This document shows positions 15,995 through 25,706 of a stretch of DNA of 46,172 bases, in pieces; position 1 is the stretch's first letter; each line of letters begins with the position of its first letter. Source of the stretch: Lactobacillus sp. GTDB lineage: Bacteria; Bacillota; Bacilli; Lactobacillales; Lactobacillaceae. Below the pieces are notes generated by a model. That model worked only from the letters and a program-made list of their open reading frames with translations, was not told the DNA's origin and made no database searches. The stretch spans positions 1-46,172 of the forward strand of contig JAKDPD010000010.1 of assembly GCA_030455605.1 (NCBI GenBank), given 5' to 3'. The translations under genes and the position numbers were made by a program.

Positions 15995-16897
15995 CTACTT
16001 TGGGGTCCGAGCCAGTTCATGACCCATAATCAATGGTACTAATTGTAAAAATTGTGCCAAACTTAACTCTTCTGGTCGCACCATAGCTGGCAAAGCGAGC
16101 TTTTCAAAAATGAGCGACTTGCGTTCCGGTGACACCAGTCCCTTTAAGTTATTGTTGAGTGTCTTCCGACGTTTAGCAAAACATAACTTTACAATCCGAT
16201 TAAATTGTTTGCGGTCCATGGTTCCTAACTTGGAATCAGCGAGCGGGGTTAGTACCACTACACTGGAATCCACTTTGGGTGCAGGCATAAAACTATGACG
16301 ATCCACCGCTAATGCTAAGTTGACACGCATCTCACTCTGAATTGCCAAAGTTAACGGGCCATAAGCCTTACTGTGAGGCTCAGCGACCAATCGTTCCGCC
16401 ACTTCTTGTTGCATCATCAGAGTCAAGCTCGTAAACCGTAGTGCACTCTGTGACAAAGCAAAGATAATGGGCGTCGTAATATAATACGGCAAATTGGCAA
16501 CTACCTTTATGGGTTGCTCCAAGTCAAAAAAGCCCGCTAAATCGGTCTTAAAGTCCGCTTTTAGCACATCCTTTAAGAGTAGTTTAAAACGCGCAGCTAA
16601 CGGCTTACCAGCAATTTTAGCCGGCAATTCGCTCATTAAAATGGGTTCCAAATCGGTATCCACTTCATAAGCCAAGACCTTGGCACCAGCTACTAGTAAT
16701 TGCTCTGTCAGTGATCCAATTCCTGGCCCGATTTCAATCACTTGATCGCCAGCTGTGATGTCAGCTGCCGTGACAATCCCAGATAAAACGGTGGAATCAA
16801 TCAAGAAGTTTTGACCCAGTGCCTTCTTAGCGCGCATCAAATACTTATTAATAATCGCTGTCGTTCTTAGTTTGGATCCAATCGGAATCTCAGTCAT
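15995..16897 (-). CDS. rsmA: 16S rRNA dimethyladenosine transferase
   Basis: It dimethylates two adjacent adenines in helix 45 of 16S rRNA (KsgA), using SAM. The 300 residues are full length. The SAM motif I is [16 protein letters not shown] (about residues 59-74), the catalytic motif IV is [12 protein letters not shown], and VVVLTPL lies in the C-terminal region. [14 protein letters not shown] is the usual N-terminal block. The ATG is preceded by GAGGTGCGCC and overlaps the rnmV stop by eight bases. It is the last gene of metS-tatD-rnmV-rsmA. Absence of this enzyme gives kasugamycin resistance in other bacteria. Confidence 0.96.
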   Translation of the reverse strand: MTEIPIGSKLRTTAIINKYLMRAKKALGQNFLIDSTVLSGIVTAADITAGDQVIEIGPGIGSLTEQLLVAGAKVLAYEVDTDLEPILMSELPAKIAGKPLAARFKLLLKDVLKADFKTDLAGFFDLEQPIKVVANLPYYITTPIIFALSQSALRFTSLTLMMQQEVAERLVAEPHSKAYGPLTLAIQSEMRVNLALAVDRHSFMPAPKVDSSVVVLTPLADSKLGTMDRKQFNRIVKLCFAKRRKTLNNNLKGLVSPERKSLIFEKLALPAMVRPEELSLAQFLQLVPLIMGHELARTPK

Positions 16898-17450
16898 GGC
16901 GCACCTCTTTAATCGCTGTGGCTAATTGTGTCCGACTAATCCCAAACATCTGCAATCGTTTGAAAAAGGTCTTGCCATTACCATAACCGACACTTAATTT
17001 AATCCCCACTGCCTCGCGCAAATGTTTCGCTGAACTATTGCCAGCTAGCCCGAGACGACGATAATCACTCAGTGTCAGGTCACTATTTGCTGCTTCAACT
17101 TCATGTAAGTCGCCTAAGGCGCGCAGTAAAGCTGCTTTCGAGGCGTGCTCAACGCCCAGACTATGACCGCGTTTCTGCGGTTCACCTTCCTTACGGCTAA
17201 TAAAAGCTTGCTTAGCAGTCGGAACAGCCCGACTTACGATTCGGCGAATCCGTTCACCATTGAAGTCTGGATCAGTAAAAATAATAATCTCCCGCGTCTG
17301 AGCTAACACTTTTAGCTGGGCTAACACTTCAGCGGACACCGCTGAGCCATTAGTCTCAACCGTTTCAATCCCTGGAAAATATTGCTTCAGCCGAATGGTA
17401 TCGTCCTTACCTTCAACGACGACGACGGCATTAAATTGTTTTTTATTCAA
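16890..17450 (-). CDS. rnmV: Ribonuclease M5
   Basis: It matures the 5S rRNA precursor in low-GC Gram-positives. The 186 residues start with a Toprim domain ([32 protein letters not shown]), the metal-binding Glu and DxD residues of the family, followed by the conserved [17 protein letters not shown] and a C-terminal DUF4093-type part. The start codon is TTG overlapping the tatD stop, with AAGGTT upstream. Both ends overlap neighbours by eight bases, so translation is coupled to tatD and rsmA. Confidence 0.93.
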   Translation of the reverse strand: MNKKQFNAVVVVEGKDDTIRLKQYFPGIETVETNGSAVSAEVLAQLKVLAQTREIIIFTDPDFNGERIRRIVSRAVPTAKQAFISRKEGEPQKRGHSLGVEHASKAALLRALGDLHEVEAANSDLTLSDYRRLGLAGNSSAKHLREAVGIKLSVGYGNGKTFFKRLQMFGISRTQLATAIKEVRHD

Positions 17451-18210
17451 GATGATAAACCTTCACTGTATTAGCGTACGTTTGGGCGGCAACGCGCTCA
17501 AGGGAGCAAGCTTTCAACTCCGCAATCGCTTGCGCCACATAATAAACATAGCCTGGTTCGTTTTGCTTTCCGCGATATGGCTTGGGCGTTAAATAGGGCG
17601 CATCAGTTTCAACTAGCAATCGCTCTAACGGCACTAACTTCACTGATTCGTGGACTTCGGTCGCTTTTGTAAATGAGGCAACCCCGGAAAAGGAGAACTG
17701 CACATTAAGTGTTAAGAACTGCTGGGTCATGGCAGGCCCACCATTATAGCTGTGCAAAACTGCCCCGTAACGTAAATCATGGCGCTTGAGCATCTCATAG
17801 CAGTCAGCAAATGCATCGCGAGTATGAATATTCACTGGCAAATGCAACTGATAAGCCAAATCGAGCTGTCGTTCAAAAACAGCCCGTTGGACCTCTCGCG
17901 GTGATTCATCCCAATAATAATCTAGCCCAATTTCACCTAGAGCAACCACTTTGGGTTGTTGCAACTGCTGTGTTAGTAGCTGGCAAGCTGCATCATCGAA
18001 TTTTGAGGCCACATCAGGACAATAGCCCACCATCGCATAAACCGGCTGAAATCGCGCCGCTAGTGCTAAAGCACGCAAATTAAACTCAGGATCTTGCCCC
18101 ACACAAATGAGCCGTTCGACCTGTAAATCCTTAGCACGAGCCAAATAATCAGCTTCGCGTCCGCGAAACGCTGCATCATTTAAATGGGTATGATTATCAA
18201 TCAGCCGCAT
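17443..18210 (-). CDS. tatD: TatD family metal-dependent hydrolase
   Basis: A 255-residue TIM-barrel DNase/hydrolase of the TatD family. Metal ligands are visible: DNHTHL at the N-terminus, GEIGLDYYW (Glu), NIHTRDAF (His), VLHSYNGG (His) and LVETDAPYLTP (Asp). Family members act as 3'-5' exonucleases, and some on D-amino-acyl-tRNA or peptides, so the substrate here is open. Its ATG overlaps the metS stop by one base. The metS-tatD-rnmV-rsmA order is conserved among Bacilli. Confidence 0.93.
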   Translation of the reverse strand: MRLIDNHTHLNDAAFRGREADYLARAKDLQVERLICVGQDPEFNLRALALAARFQPVYAMVGYCPDVASKFDDAACQLLTQQLQQPKVVALGEIGLDYYWDESPREVQRAVFERQLDLAYQLHLPVNIHTRDAFADCYEMLKRHDLRYGAVLHSYNGGPAMTQQFLTLNVQFSFSGVASFTKATEVHESVKLVPLERLLVETDAPYLTPKPYRGKQNEPGYVYYVAQAIAELKACSLERVAAQTYANTVKVYHLE

Positions 18211-20186
18211 TAACCGAGCACTGCTCCTAAAGCATGTTCATCCCCAACCAGCGCTAATTTAACAATGCCGTCCTGTTCGCTTGAGAGTAACATCCCTTGA
18301 CTTTCGTGCCCCAACATTTTACGTGGTTTCAAATTGGTAACCGCCAGCACCTTTTTACCTAGTAACTCACTACTATCTGGGTAGAACTTACGAATGCCAC
18401 TCAAAATCTGCCGCTCTTCACCATGACCGAGGTCGAGCTTAAATAGGAGCAACTTGGTTGACCCTGCGACCGGTTCAACCGTCAGAATTTGCGCCACTTG
18501 AATTTTAACGCGGTCAAAGGCATCAATATCAATCTGGTTAGGTTCTTTTTGCTGATTCCGGCTTTGTTTCTTGGGCTTAGCTTTTTTCATTTCATTCTTA
18601 ATATAAGCGACTTCTTCAGCCGTTTTCAACCGAGGAAAAATTGGCTTTGGTTCTGGCGTAACCATCACATTCCAGTCATAAGCACCAAAAGCTAATTTGT
18701 GAGCTGCTGCTTCGTCGTAATCAAGACCAAGCTGCTGAAACATTTGTCGTGGGCTACGCGTCATCACAGGCGCAATTAGCAAGGCCACTAACCGTAAAGT
18801 TTCAGCTAAGTTCGACAATACTCGGCTAATCGCAGCCGTTTCACCAGCTTTATTCAGGACCCAAGGCGCGGTCTCATCAATATATTTATTGCTGCGACGA
18901 ACTAACGTCCAAACGGTATCCAGCGCTTGGGCAAAGTAGAGGTGGTCCATTTGCTCACGGTAAGTCTTAATCGTCTCAGTCGCTGCGGCAGCTAGTTTTT
19001 GGCCAAATTCATCTTGCTCAGCCACTACTGGTGCCACATGACCAGCTTGATACTGGTTAATCATGGAGACTGTCCGATTGAGTAAGTTACCTAAGTCATT
19101 AGCCAAATCGAAGTTTAAATGCTGGATAAAGTCCTCTGGGGTAAAACTGCCATCTTGACCAAATGGTAAGGCATGCATCAAGTAATAACGCACCGGGTCA
19201 AGCCCGTAGCGGGAAACTAATGATTCTGGGTAAACGGCATTCCCCTTCGACTTGCTCATCTTATCTTGATAAATCAAGAGCCAGCCATGACCCACAATAT
19301 GCTTAGGAAGTGGCAAATTAAGCGCCATTAACATAATTGGCCAATAAATGGTGTGGAAACGGACAATTTCCTTACCGACTAAGTGCACATCAGCGGGCCA
19401 ATATTTCTTAAATAAGTGGTCATCAGAACTGTCATACCCAAGGGCAGTAATATAATTGGCTAAAGCTTCAAGCCAAACATAAACCACATGCTTCGGATCC
19501 GAAGTCACCTTAATGCCCCAATCAACGGTCGTCCGCGTCACGGACAAATCTTCTAGACCAGGGTTAATAAAGTTGTTCAGCATTTCCTTTTCACGTGAAT
19601 GCGGCAGAATAAATTCTGGATGTTCACGGTAATACGCCACCAACCGATCAGCATACTTGCTAACCTTGAAGAAATAAGAAGGTTCTTTGACTAACTGCAC
19701 TTCATGGCCTGAAGGTGCAATCCCACCAGTTACTTTGCCAGCATCGTCTTTGAAGACTTCCTTTAGTTGACTTTCAGTGAAGTATTCTTCGTCTTCAACG
19801 GAATACCAGCCCGTGTACTCACCGAGATAAATATCGCCTTGCTGACGTAATTGTTCAAAAATCTGTTGCACAGCTTGAACATGCTGCGCATCAGTCGTGC
19901 GGATAAATTTATCATAGTCAATATCGAGCATTTTCCACAGCTGCTGATAAGATGCAGCCATTTTGTCCACATAAGCTTGCGGTTTAATGCCTAAAGTCTT
20001 GGCTTTTTGTTCAATTTTCAGGCCATGTTCATCCGTTCCAGTTAAGAAAAAGGTGTCATACCCTTCACTTTTTTTGTAGCGCTTAATTGTATCAGCGGCC
20101 ACCGTGGTATAAGCATTCCCGATGGTTAATTTGCCAGATGGATAATAAATTGGAGTAGTCACGTAAAAAGTTTTTGAATTAGCCAT
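18210..20186 (-). CDS. metS: Methionyl-tRNA synthetase
   Basis: It charges tRNA-Met. The 658 residues have a Rossmann catalytic core with FLTGTDEHGLKIEQ, the KMSKSKGN loop near residue 300, an anticodon-binding helical domain and a C-terminal tRNA-binding (OB-fold, EMAP-like) domain of about 110 residues (IDAFDRVKIQVAQILTVEPV onward). The HIGH motif is degenerate and reads TIGN in SGKLTIGNAYTT; partly altered versions occur in other lactobacilli. The OB domain is preceded by a Lys-rich linker. No T-box leader was found upstream. It is the first gene of a four-gene operon. Confidence 0.95.
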   Translation of the reverse strand: MANSKTFYVTTPIYYPSGKLTIGNAYTTVAADTIKRYKKSEGYDTFFLTGTDEHGLKIEQKAKTLGIKPQAYVDKMAASYQQLWKMLDIDYDKFIRTTDAQHVQAVQQIFEQLRQQGDIYLGEYTGWYSVEDEEYFTESQLKEVFKDDAGKVTGGIAPSGHEVQLVKEPSYFFKVSKYADRLVAYYREHPEFILPHSREKEMLNNFINPGLEDLSVTRTTVDWGIKVTSDPKHVVYVWLEALANYITALGYDSSDDHLFKKYWPADVHLVGKEIVRFHTIYWPIMLMALNLPLPKHIVGHGWLLIYQDKMSKSKGNAVYPESLVSRYGLDPVRYYLMHALPFGQDGSFTPEDFIQHLNFDLANDLGNLLNRTVSMINQYQAGHVAPVVAEQDEFGQKLAAAATETIKTYREQMDHLYFAQALDTVWTLVRRSNKYIDETAPWVLNKAGETAAISRVLSNLAETLRLVALLIAPVMTRSPRQMFQQLGLDYDEAAAHKLAFGAYDWNVMVTPEPKPIFPRLKTAEEVAYIKNEMKKAKPKKQSRNQQKEPNQIDIDAFDRVKIQVAQILTVEPVAGSTKLLLFKLDLGHGEERQILSGIRKFYPDSSELLGKKVLAVTNLKPRKMLGHESQGMLLSSEQDGIVKLALVGDEHALGAVLG

Positions 20187-20244
20187 AGTGCTATCTAAGC
20201 TCCTTTGATTTAAATACGGTATCTCTTATATCATACAACATCAG

Positions 20245-20276
20245 AAAAGGGAATTCCGTAACAGAATTCCTTTTTT
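20245..20276. terminator. Terminator after the Mg2+ ATPase gene
   Basis: GGAATTC pairs with GAATTCC, with A and T runs on both sides. It lies just after the ATPase stop on the minus strand and upstream of metS. Confidence 0.75.
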
Positions 20277-20280
20277 CAGC

Positions 20281-22977
20281 TTAAACTAGAAATTTTTCAT
20301 GCCGTAGATAGTAATGCTTGACTACTGTGGTCAACAGAATATAACCAATTAATAAACCACCGACCATTAACAGATAACTCATTGGCATCACGCCAAATTG
20401 TAATAGCCGAGCAACACCAGAATATGGTAGCAACGTGCCTAAGATGGCAGCCCCAATGGTTGACACAATGACCGCCGTAGCAGCCCGTTGACGAATAAAT
20501 GGTAAGTGCTTGTCCCGCAAGGCATGAATCACGAGCTCCTGCGTCCATAATGATTCAATAAACCAACCAGTATGGAACAAAGCAATAAAGCTGGCTTGGC
20601 CAGCTGGATTTAAGCTGGCCAAGTGACCACCAGTAATTCCTGGACAAACAACGAAGAACAGTAAGGCGAAGGTTAACACATCAAAGATTGAAGAGGTCGG
20701 GCCAAAGTAAAACATAAACTTTGGTAGTTTTTTCGTCGACCAAGACCGTGGTGTCTCAAGGTAAGGTTCAGCCACATCGTCAAACGGAATCGACAAACAA
20801 CTCGTCCCGTACAGAAGGTCTAAAATTAACAATTGTAACGGTAGCATCGGTAAGAACGGTAAAAAGCTGGAAGCAATTAAAATCGAAAAGATGTTCCCGA
20901 AGTTTGACGATAACGTAATCTTAATATACTTCATGGTATTGGCGAAGACCTTACGACCAATCCGCACGCCTTGCTCTAAGACGCCGAGGTCTTTATGGAG
21001 CAAAATAACATCCGCTGACTCTTTGGCAATATCCACCGCCGTATCAACCGAAATGGAAACATCCGCGGTTTTCATCGCTGGCGCATCATTGATGCCATCA
21101 CCCATGTAACCGACCACGTGACCATTGGCTTGCAATAGCTGAATAATTTTCGTCTTCCATTCTGGGGATAACTTCACAAAGATATTGCAAGTTTCCACCA
21201 TTTGTTTCAGCTCGGCTGGCGTCTTGCCTTCAAGGTCGCTCCCTGTATAAACCGTATCGACATTGAGCCCAACTTGTAAGCCAACGGCACGCGTCACCGC
21301 TTCATTATCACCAGTTAGAATCTTAACCGTAATCCCGTCGCGCTTTAAGTGCGCTAGTGCGGACTTAGCACTCTCTTTTGGTGGATCAAGAAAGGCCAGG
21401 TAACCAATCAGCGTCAAGTCGCACTCATCTTTAACTGAGAATTCTCCCACTGGCGCTGGATTACGCTTATACCCTAGCATAATCACCCGGAAACCATCGG
21501 TATTCATCTCATCGATGCGCTTTAGAATTTCGGTTTTGCGATCTTCAGTCAGTGGCAGAACTTTGCCATCCACTTCAACTGCCGTCGAGACCGCAATCAT
21601 CTCTTCGGCGGCACCCTTAGTTACCAGCAGGTGTTCGCCATGCTTTTGATCAGAGTTGGCGACCACGACACTCATGCGTCGGCGACTAAAGTCAAAGGGA
21701 ATTTCATCAATCTTGTTATAGTCGCGCTGAATTTCACTCACATCGAGTTCATCCCCCGCTGCATCCATCACAGCCTTATCAATAAGATCCTTCATGCCGG
21801 TTTGGTAATAAGCATTTAGGTAGGAAAGCTCTAAGACCCGCTGGGTTTCTTTTAAGCCTAAATCGTAATGCCGCTCTAAGACCACCTTGTCCTGCGTTAA
21901 GGTGCCGGTTTTATCAGTACAGAGGACATCAGCTGAACCAAAGTTTTGGATGGAATTCATCTTCTTCACAATGGTGCCGTGCTTCGACATTTCCAGCGAC
22001 CCTTTAACCAAATTAGAGGTTACAATCACTGGGAGCATCTCCGGCGTTAAGCCAACGGCAGTGGCAATCGCAAAGATTAACGCATCTAGCCAATTTCCCT
22101 TAGTCAGCCCATTAATCAGAAAGACCAATGGTGCAATAACGGCTGTCATCGTAATGAGCAGCTTGGAGATGTCCTTAATCCCGGTATCAAAAGCAGTGGC
22201 TTTTACTTTATTATTTGAAATATCGGCAGCTAATTTACCAAAGATGGTATGGCTACCGGTCGCAAAGACTACGCCTTGACCTGAACCGGAAACAATTGTC
22301 GTTCCCTCGTAAAGCACATTGGGATAATCTAAATACTCATCCTCATGACCGGCTTTGGGCCCAACGTTGGCCAACTTTTCAACCGGATTCGACTCCCCAT
22401 TAAGCGAACTGGATGAACAAAACAGGTCTTTACTACGCACTAGCCGCATATCAGCTGGTACCATATCGCCGGCAGCTAAATTGATTAAGTCACCCAAAAC
22501 GACGTCTTTCGTAGGTAATTCTTGATCTTGACCATCACGACGAATATTCGTCGTGACCGATACCATATGTAGTAGCGAGTTGACCGCATCATCCGTTTTC
22601 ACATTTTGGACAAAAGAAGTTAAACCTGAAATCAGCACCATGGTCAACATAATAATGACGGTGCTCAGGTCTTTTTGACCAGCAGGGACAAAAATATCAT
22701 CGGTCAAGAGCGAAAGCGTCGCTAAAATTAGCAACACCACTGTGAATGGCGTTAAAAAGGCTTCCGCTAAGAAGGTCAGTTTAGAGTGTTGCTGATTAGA
22801 CGCAATCTCATTACTTCCATATTGTTCTCGGCGCTTAGCTGCCTCTGCCTCACTAAGCCCCTCCTCGCTAGCATGGAGTTTAGCCAAGACATCTGTTCGT
22901 TTAACGGTCGCAATCGTCTTCACAAGTTGTAAATCAACGTGTGCAACCTTATGCTTGGGTGTCCTTCTAAAAAACAT
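20281..22977 (-). CDS. mgtA: Magnesium-importing P-type ATPase (MgtA/MgtB family)
   Basis: A membrane P3B-type ATPase that imports Mg2+. It has 898 residues from ATG 22977 with GGAAGGAG six bases upstream; a longer frame to 23013 has no binding site. Visible parts are the N-terminal cytoplasmic region, the actuator loop (LNGESNPVEKL), the phosphorylation motif CTDKTGTLTQDK, the hinge GDGINDAPAMKTADV and about ten membrane segments, with the final four after residue 680. Its leader carries an M-box magnesium riboswitch and terminator, so low Mg2+ should turn it on. It is transcribed alone. Confidence 0.95.
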   Translation of the reverse strand: MFFRRTPKHKVAHVDLQLVKTIATVKRTDVLAKLHASEEGLSEAEAAKRREQYGSNEIASNQQHSKLTFLAEAFLTPFTVVLLILATLSLLTDDIFVPAGQKDLSTVIIMLTMVLISGLTSFVQNVKTDDAVNSLLHMVSVTTNIRRDGQDQELPTKDVVLGDLINLAAGDMVPADMRLVRSKDLFCSSSSLNGESNPVEKLANVGPKAGHEDEYLDYPNVLYEGTTIVSGSGQGVVFATGSHTIFGKLAADISNNKVKATAFDTGIKDISKLLITMTAVIAPLVFLINGLTKGNWLDALIFAIATAVGLTPEMLPVIVTSNLVKGSLEMSKHGTIVKKMNSIQNFGSADVLCTDKTGTLTQDKVVLERHYDLGLKETQRVLELSYLNAYYQTGMKDLIDKAVMDAAGDELDVSEIQRDYNKIDEIPFDFSRRRMSVVVANSDQKHGEHLLVTKGAAEEMIAVSTAVEVDGKVLPLTEDRKTEILKRIDEMNTDGFRVIMLGYKRNPAPVGEFSVKDECDLTLIGYLAFLDPPKESAKSALAHLKRDGITVKILTGDNEAVTRAVGLQVGLNVDTVYTGSDLEGKTPAELKQMVETCNIFVKLSPEWKTKIIQLLQANGHVVGYMGDGINDAPAMKTADVSISVDTAVDIAKESADVILLHKDLGVLEQGVRIGRKVFANTMKYIKITLSSNFGNIFSILIASSFLPFLPMLPLQLLILDLLYGTSCLSIPFDDVAEPYLETPRSWSTKKLPKFMFYFGPTSSIFDVLTFALLFFVVCPGITGGHLASLNPAGQASFIALFHTGWFIESLWTQELVIHALRDKHLPFIRQRAATAVIVSTIGAAILGTLLPYSGVARLLQFGVMPMSYLLMVGGLLIGYILLTTVVKHYYLRHEKFLV

Positions 22978-23002
22978 ATTGTGCTCCTTCCCGCAAACGA
23001 AC

Positions 23003-23215
23003 AAAAAAGCCACTCACATTACTGTAAGTGGCCCCAAGCCAAATAAGGCTAGTAACTAGTCGTTCAGTTTTAACACTACGTGACGTAAGCACATGCTAGC
23101 TATCTGAATCTCGCCTTAAATCGACGAGACCTTTTTAACCCGTTGGCATCTCTGGATGTTTCCGGGCGATAGCGTGTGTTCACGTAGGAGTCTCACCTAA
23201 CAGTTCATTTGCTTA
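23003..23215 (-). ncRNA. M-box (ykoK) magnesium riboswitch with terminator
   Basis: On the minus strand the hallmark segments occur in order: GTTAGGTGAGACTCCTACGTG, shown by the complement at 23181-23201; GCCCGGAAAC (23167-23158); GATGCCAACGGGTTAA (23152-23136 area); then GGTCTCG and CGAGA arms. The terminator hairpin GCCACT (23009-23014) with AGTGGC (23026-23031) and a six-U run precedes the ATPase gene. Mg2+ binding is expected to favour termination. Confidence 0.92.
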
Positions 23216-23236
23216 TCAAATTTTACGTTCACTTGA

Positions 23237-23265
23237 ATTTTAAAGAGCTATCGCGAATTAGTCAA
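23237..23265 (-). promoter_or_regulatory. Promoter of the M-box-mgtA unit
   Basis: TTGACT (23265-23260), 17 bases, TAAAAT (23242-23237), just upstream of the aptamer. Confidence 0.7.
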
Positions 23266-23285
23266 GCGCTGAAACACGATTAACT

Positions 23286-23891
23286 TTATTTTACTGATTC
23301 ATCATCATGGCGACGCCGCGTTTGTTTAAATAAATAAGCTAACGCCGAAATTAAAATGACAATTGCTAAGGCCATCGGCAGGGCTAAAGTATGGGGATGA
23401 TCTATTTTAGACAATTCATCGCCGCTTAAGTCATATTTGTCCAGTGCATATTGGTAGCGCTGATCAATTTTGGCAGCCATAGCGCGATAAACAAACCGAA
23501 TACCGCGATTTAATTTAGCAGGCTTCTGACTCTGTAAATCACTGACAGCCGCGCGAATAATATTGCCGCGAATGGTCGCTGTAAAGGAACTATGTAAATC
23601 TTTGCTCGAATAAATCTGTACCTCACGCTTAGTAGCCGTCACGCCAATCACCAGATAGACGCGGCGCGGATGGCGGTTGAGACTTTTTGGCGTTAAATGC
23701 TTCACACGTTTAAACGTCCGGACCTCAATTTGCGGTTGTTCCTTCGTCTGCAAATACCGATTATTCTTTTGCTTAATCAGCTCACGTGTCTGGCGATTTA
23801 ACAGCTGCGCACTATCGTTAATGTTAGGGTCACTAAAAGCCAGCGTTGGCACTAAGACAAGTCCCAGGAGCGCGATTAAACTAAACTTCAT
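23286..23891 (-). CDS. TPM-domain-like exported membrane protein
   Basis: From ATG 23891 it has 201 residues. An N-terminal signal segment (MKFSLIALLGLVLVPTLAFS) is followed by a soluble domain with an early NDSAQLLNRQTRELIKQ and a central strand PRRVYLVIGVTATKREVQIY, like TPM (TLP18.3/Psb32/MOLO-1) domains. A single C-terminal membrane segment (about residues 172-190) and a basic cytoplasmic tail follow. A longer frame to 23972 lies inside comEB and is not used; GGAAGGGC precedes ATG 23891. It overlaps the comEB end by 11 bases. TPM proteins serve in membrane protein quality control or phosphatase activity elsewhere. The function here is unknown, and the domain call is moderate. Confidence 0.6.
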   Translation of the reverse strand: MKFSLIALLGLVLVPTLAFSDPNINDSAQLLNRQTRELIKQKNNRYLQTKEQPQIEVRTFKRVKHLTPKSLNRHPRRVYLVIGVTATKREVQIYSSKDLHSSFTATIRGNIIRAAVSDLQSQKPAKLNRGIRFVYRAMAAKIDQRYQYALDKYDLSGDELSKIDHPHTLALPMALAIVILISALAYLFKQTRRRHDDESVK

Positions 23892-24363
23892 TGCGCCCTT
23901 CCAGGCGCTGATAGAGGCTATCAATGTATTTAAGGTTGATTTTAACTTGTTCATAAGGCACCCCACTTTCACGTAAAACTTGTACTGCTAAGGGATTGTC
24001 GCGATAGTCATAATAATAATTAATCTGCTTAATACCAGCTTGAACTAAAGCCTTACAACAATTGTAACAAGGAAAATGCGTCACAAAAATAGCAGTATTG
24101 CTCGTTGACACACCAAATTTGGCACATTGAATCAGCGTGTTCATCTCGGAGTGAATCGTGCGCACACAATGCCCATCGACCATCTGATGACCAACCTCGT
24201 CACAATGTGGCTGCCCTGAAATGGATCCATTATAGCCAGTGCCAATAATCCGTTGATTTTTGACTAACACACTTCCCACTAGGGCGCGATTACAAGTAGA
24301 GCGCTGCGCAATGACGAGCGCTTGCATCATAAAATATTGTTTCCAAGGAATACGATCGTGCAT
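23881..24363 (-). CDS. comEB: Deoxycytidylate deaminase-type protein (ComEB)
   Basis: A zinc-dependent CMP/dCMP deaminase of 160 residues. The zinc and catalytic residues are in IHSEMNTLIQ (His and Glu) and FPCYNCCKALVQ (two Cys). The early GTGYNGSISGQPHCDEVGH matches the dCMP deaminase family. It would convert dCMP to dUMP for thymidylate synthesis. In Bacillus the homologue sits in the comE locus, but no comEA or comEC is next to it here. It lies 12 bases downstream of trpS and overlaps the TPM-like gene, suggesting a trpS-comEB-TPM transcript. Confidence 0.9.
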   Translation of the reverse strand: MHDRIPWKQYFMMQALVIAQRSTCNRALVGSVLVKNQRIIGTGYNGSISGQPHCDEVGHQMVDGHCVRTIHSEMNTLIQCAKFGVSTSNTAIFVTHFPCYNCCKALVQAGIKQINYYYDYRDNPLAVQVLRESGVPYEQVKINLKYIDSLYQRLEGRNEV

Positions 24364-24375
24364 TGCAATGCCTCA

Positions 24376-25395
24376 CTAATTCTTAAAATAATTTAAGCCA
24401 ATAGCATCACGTACTTCGGCCAAGGTCTGTGCTGCTACGCGATTAGCCCGAGCAGATCCAGCTTGCAAAATTTCATAAACTTCATCAGGATGCTTGGCAT
24501 AACGTTCACGCCGCTCGCGAATCGGGGCGAGTTCTACCTCTAGGACTTCGTTCAAATAGCGCTTGAGCTTCACGTCACCTAGTCCACCGGCTTGATATTG
24601 TGCCTTAAGTTCAGCCACTTTAGCTTTATCTGGTGCAAAAATATCCAGATAAGTGAAGACAGTATTGCCTGCCACTTGTCCGGGATCACTGACATGAACG
24701 TGCTTCGGGTCCGTATACATTGACATCACCTTTTGCGTGACGGTCTTGGCATCATCGGCTAAATAAATGGCATTCCCAAGTGATTTCGACATCTTGGCAT
24801 TGCCATCTAAGCCAGGTAAGCGACCAGAACCAGCCGGCGCAAAATAGCCCTTTGGTTCAACTAGCACATTGCGCTGGTATACCCGGTTAAAAGTCCGCAC
24901 AATTTCACGCGTCTGCTCTAGCATGGGTTCCTGATCATCCCCAACTGGGATTAGGGTGGCCTTAAAAGCCGTAATATCAGCTGCTTGCGAAACTGGATAA
25001 TTCAAAAAGCCAATCGGAATCGAATCTTTAAAGTCCTTTTGTTTAATTTCAGTCTTCACCGTTGGATTACGCTCTAAGCGCGCTACGGTAACAAGGTCCA
25101 TATAGTAGGCCGTTAATTCAAACAAAGCTGGGATTTGTGATTGCACAAAAATAGTTGCTTTCTCTGGATCAATCCCCACTGCCAAATAATCTAGGGCAAC
25201 TTCAATGAGACTTTGGCGAATTTTTTCCGGATTACGAGCATTATCAGTCAGGGCTTGCGTGTCCGCAATCATGATATAAGAATCATACTGACCAGAATTT
25301 TGTAATTTAACCCGATTTTTGAGCGACCCAATATAATGACCAATATGCAACTTGCCGGTTGGGCGATCACCGGTTAATAATATTTCCTTTGCCAT
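24376..25395 (-). CDS. trpS: Tryptophanyl-tRNA synthetase
   Basis: It charges tRNA-Trp. The 339 residues are the usual length for the class Ic enzyme. The HIGH-type motif is in [19 protein letters not shown] and the KMSKS motif reads AKMSKSLGN near residue 200. The ATP/Trp site includes [14 protein letters not shown]. No T-box leader was found in the 180 bases before the start. It is divergent from tRNA-Gly and is the first gene of the probable trpS-comEB unit. Confidence 0.95.
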   Translation of the reverse strand: MAKEILLTGDRPTGKLHIGHYIGSLKNRVKLQNSGQYDSYIMIADTQALTDNARNPEKIRQSLIEVALDYLAVGIDPEKATIFVQSQIPALFELTAYYMDLVTVARLERNPTVKTEIKQKDFKDSIPIGFLNYPVSQAADITAFKATLIPVGDDQEPMLEQTREIVRTFNRVYQRNVLVEPKGYFAPAGSGRLPGLDGNAKMSKSLGNAIYLADDAKTVTQKVMSMYTDPKHVHVSDPGQVAGNTVFTYLDIFAPDKAKVAELKAQYQAGGLGDVKLKRYLNEVLEVELAPIRERRERYAKHPDEVYEILQAGSARANRVAAQTLAEVRDAIGLNYFKN

Positions 25396-25525
25396 AGCTG
25401 TGTCTCACTTTCAAATGACTTTCAGAATGAATTTTAATAACTTAAAGCTAATTTTAACAAAAATAGCGCTAAGGTTAAACTACTACTAGTCTCTGCCCGC
25501 TTCAATCACACCCGCAAAATTAAAT

Positions 25526-25554
25526 TTGGCATTTTAAGGCAAGCATGCTAGAAT
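25526..25554 (+). promoter_or_regulatory. tRNA-Gly promoter
   Basis: TTGGCA (25526-25531), 17 bases, TAGAAT (25549-25554), about 20 bases before the mature tRNA start. Confidence 0.7.
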
Positions 25555-25575
25555 AAACAAGTACAAAAAAGCCCT

Positions 25576-25646
25576 GCGGGTATAGTTTAATGGTAAAACG
25601 CTAGCTTCCCAAGCTGGAGATGCGGGTTCGATTCACGCTATCCGCT
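25576..25646 (+). tRNA. tRNA-Gly (anticodon CCC)
   Basis: A 71-base cloverleaf. The acceptor GCGGGTA pairs with TATCCGC, the anticodon stem surrounds the loop TTCCCAA, and the T-arm is GCGGGTTCGATTCACGC-like. The discriminator base is T. The anticodon CCC reads GGG. It is a single gene with its own promoter and terminator. Confidence 0.93.
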
Positions 25647-25654
25647 TTTTTAAA

Positions 25655-25691
25655 AGGCGATGGACAAACAATGTCCATCGCCTCTTTTTTT
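25655..25691. terminator. Terminator between tRNA-Gly and the CPBP-like gene
   Basis: GGCGATGGACA pairs perfectly with TGTCCATCGCC around five bases, with a T run on the plus strand and an A run before the stem. It can serve both convergent transcripts. Confidence 0.88.
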
Positions 25692-25706
25692 GTCTAAGTG
25701 TGCTAC

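Noticed and set aside
20187-20280. A possible T-box or other leader upstream of metS
   Set aside because: The roughly 90 bases hold only the bidirectional terminator of the upstream gene and a ribosome site; no T-box core (GGTGGNACC) is present.
25396-25575. A possible Trp T-box upstream of trpS
   Set aside because: No T-box core or terminator hairpin directed toward trpS was found; the strong promoter here faces the tRNA-Gly gene.
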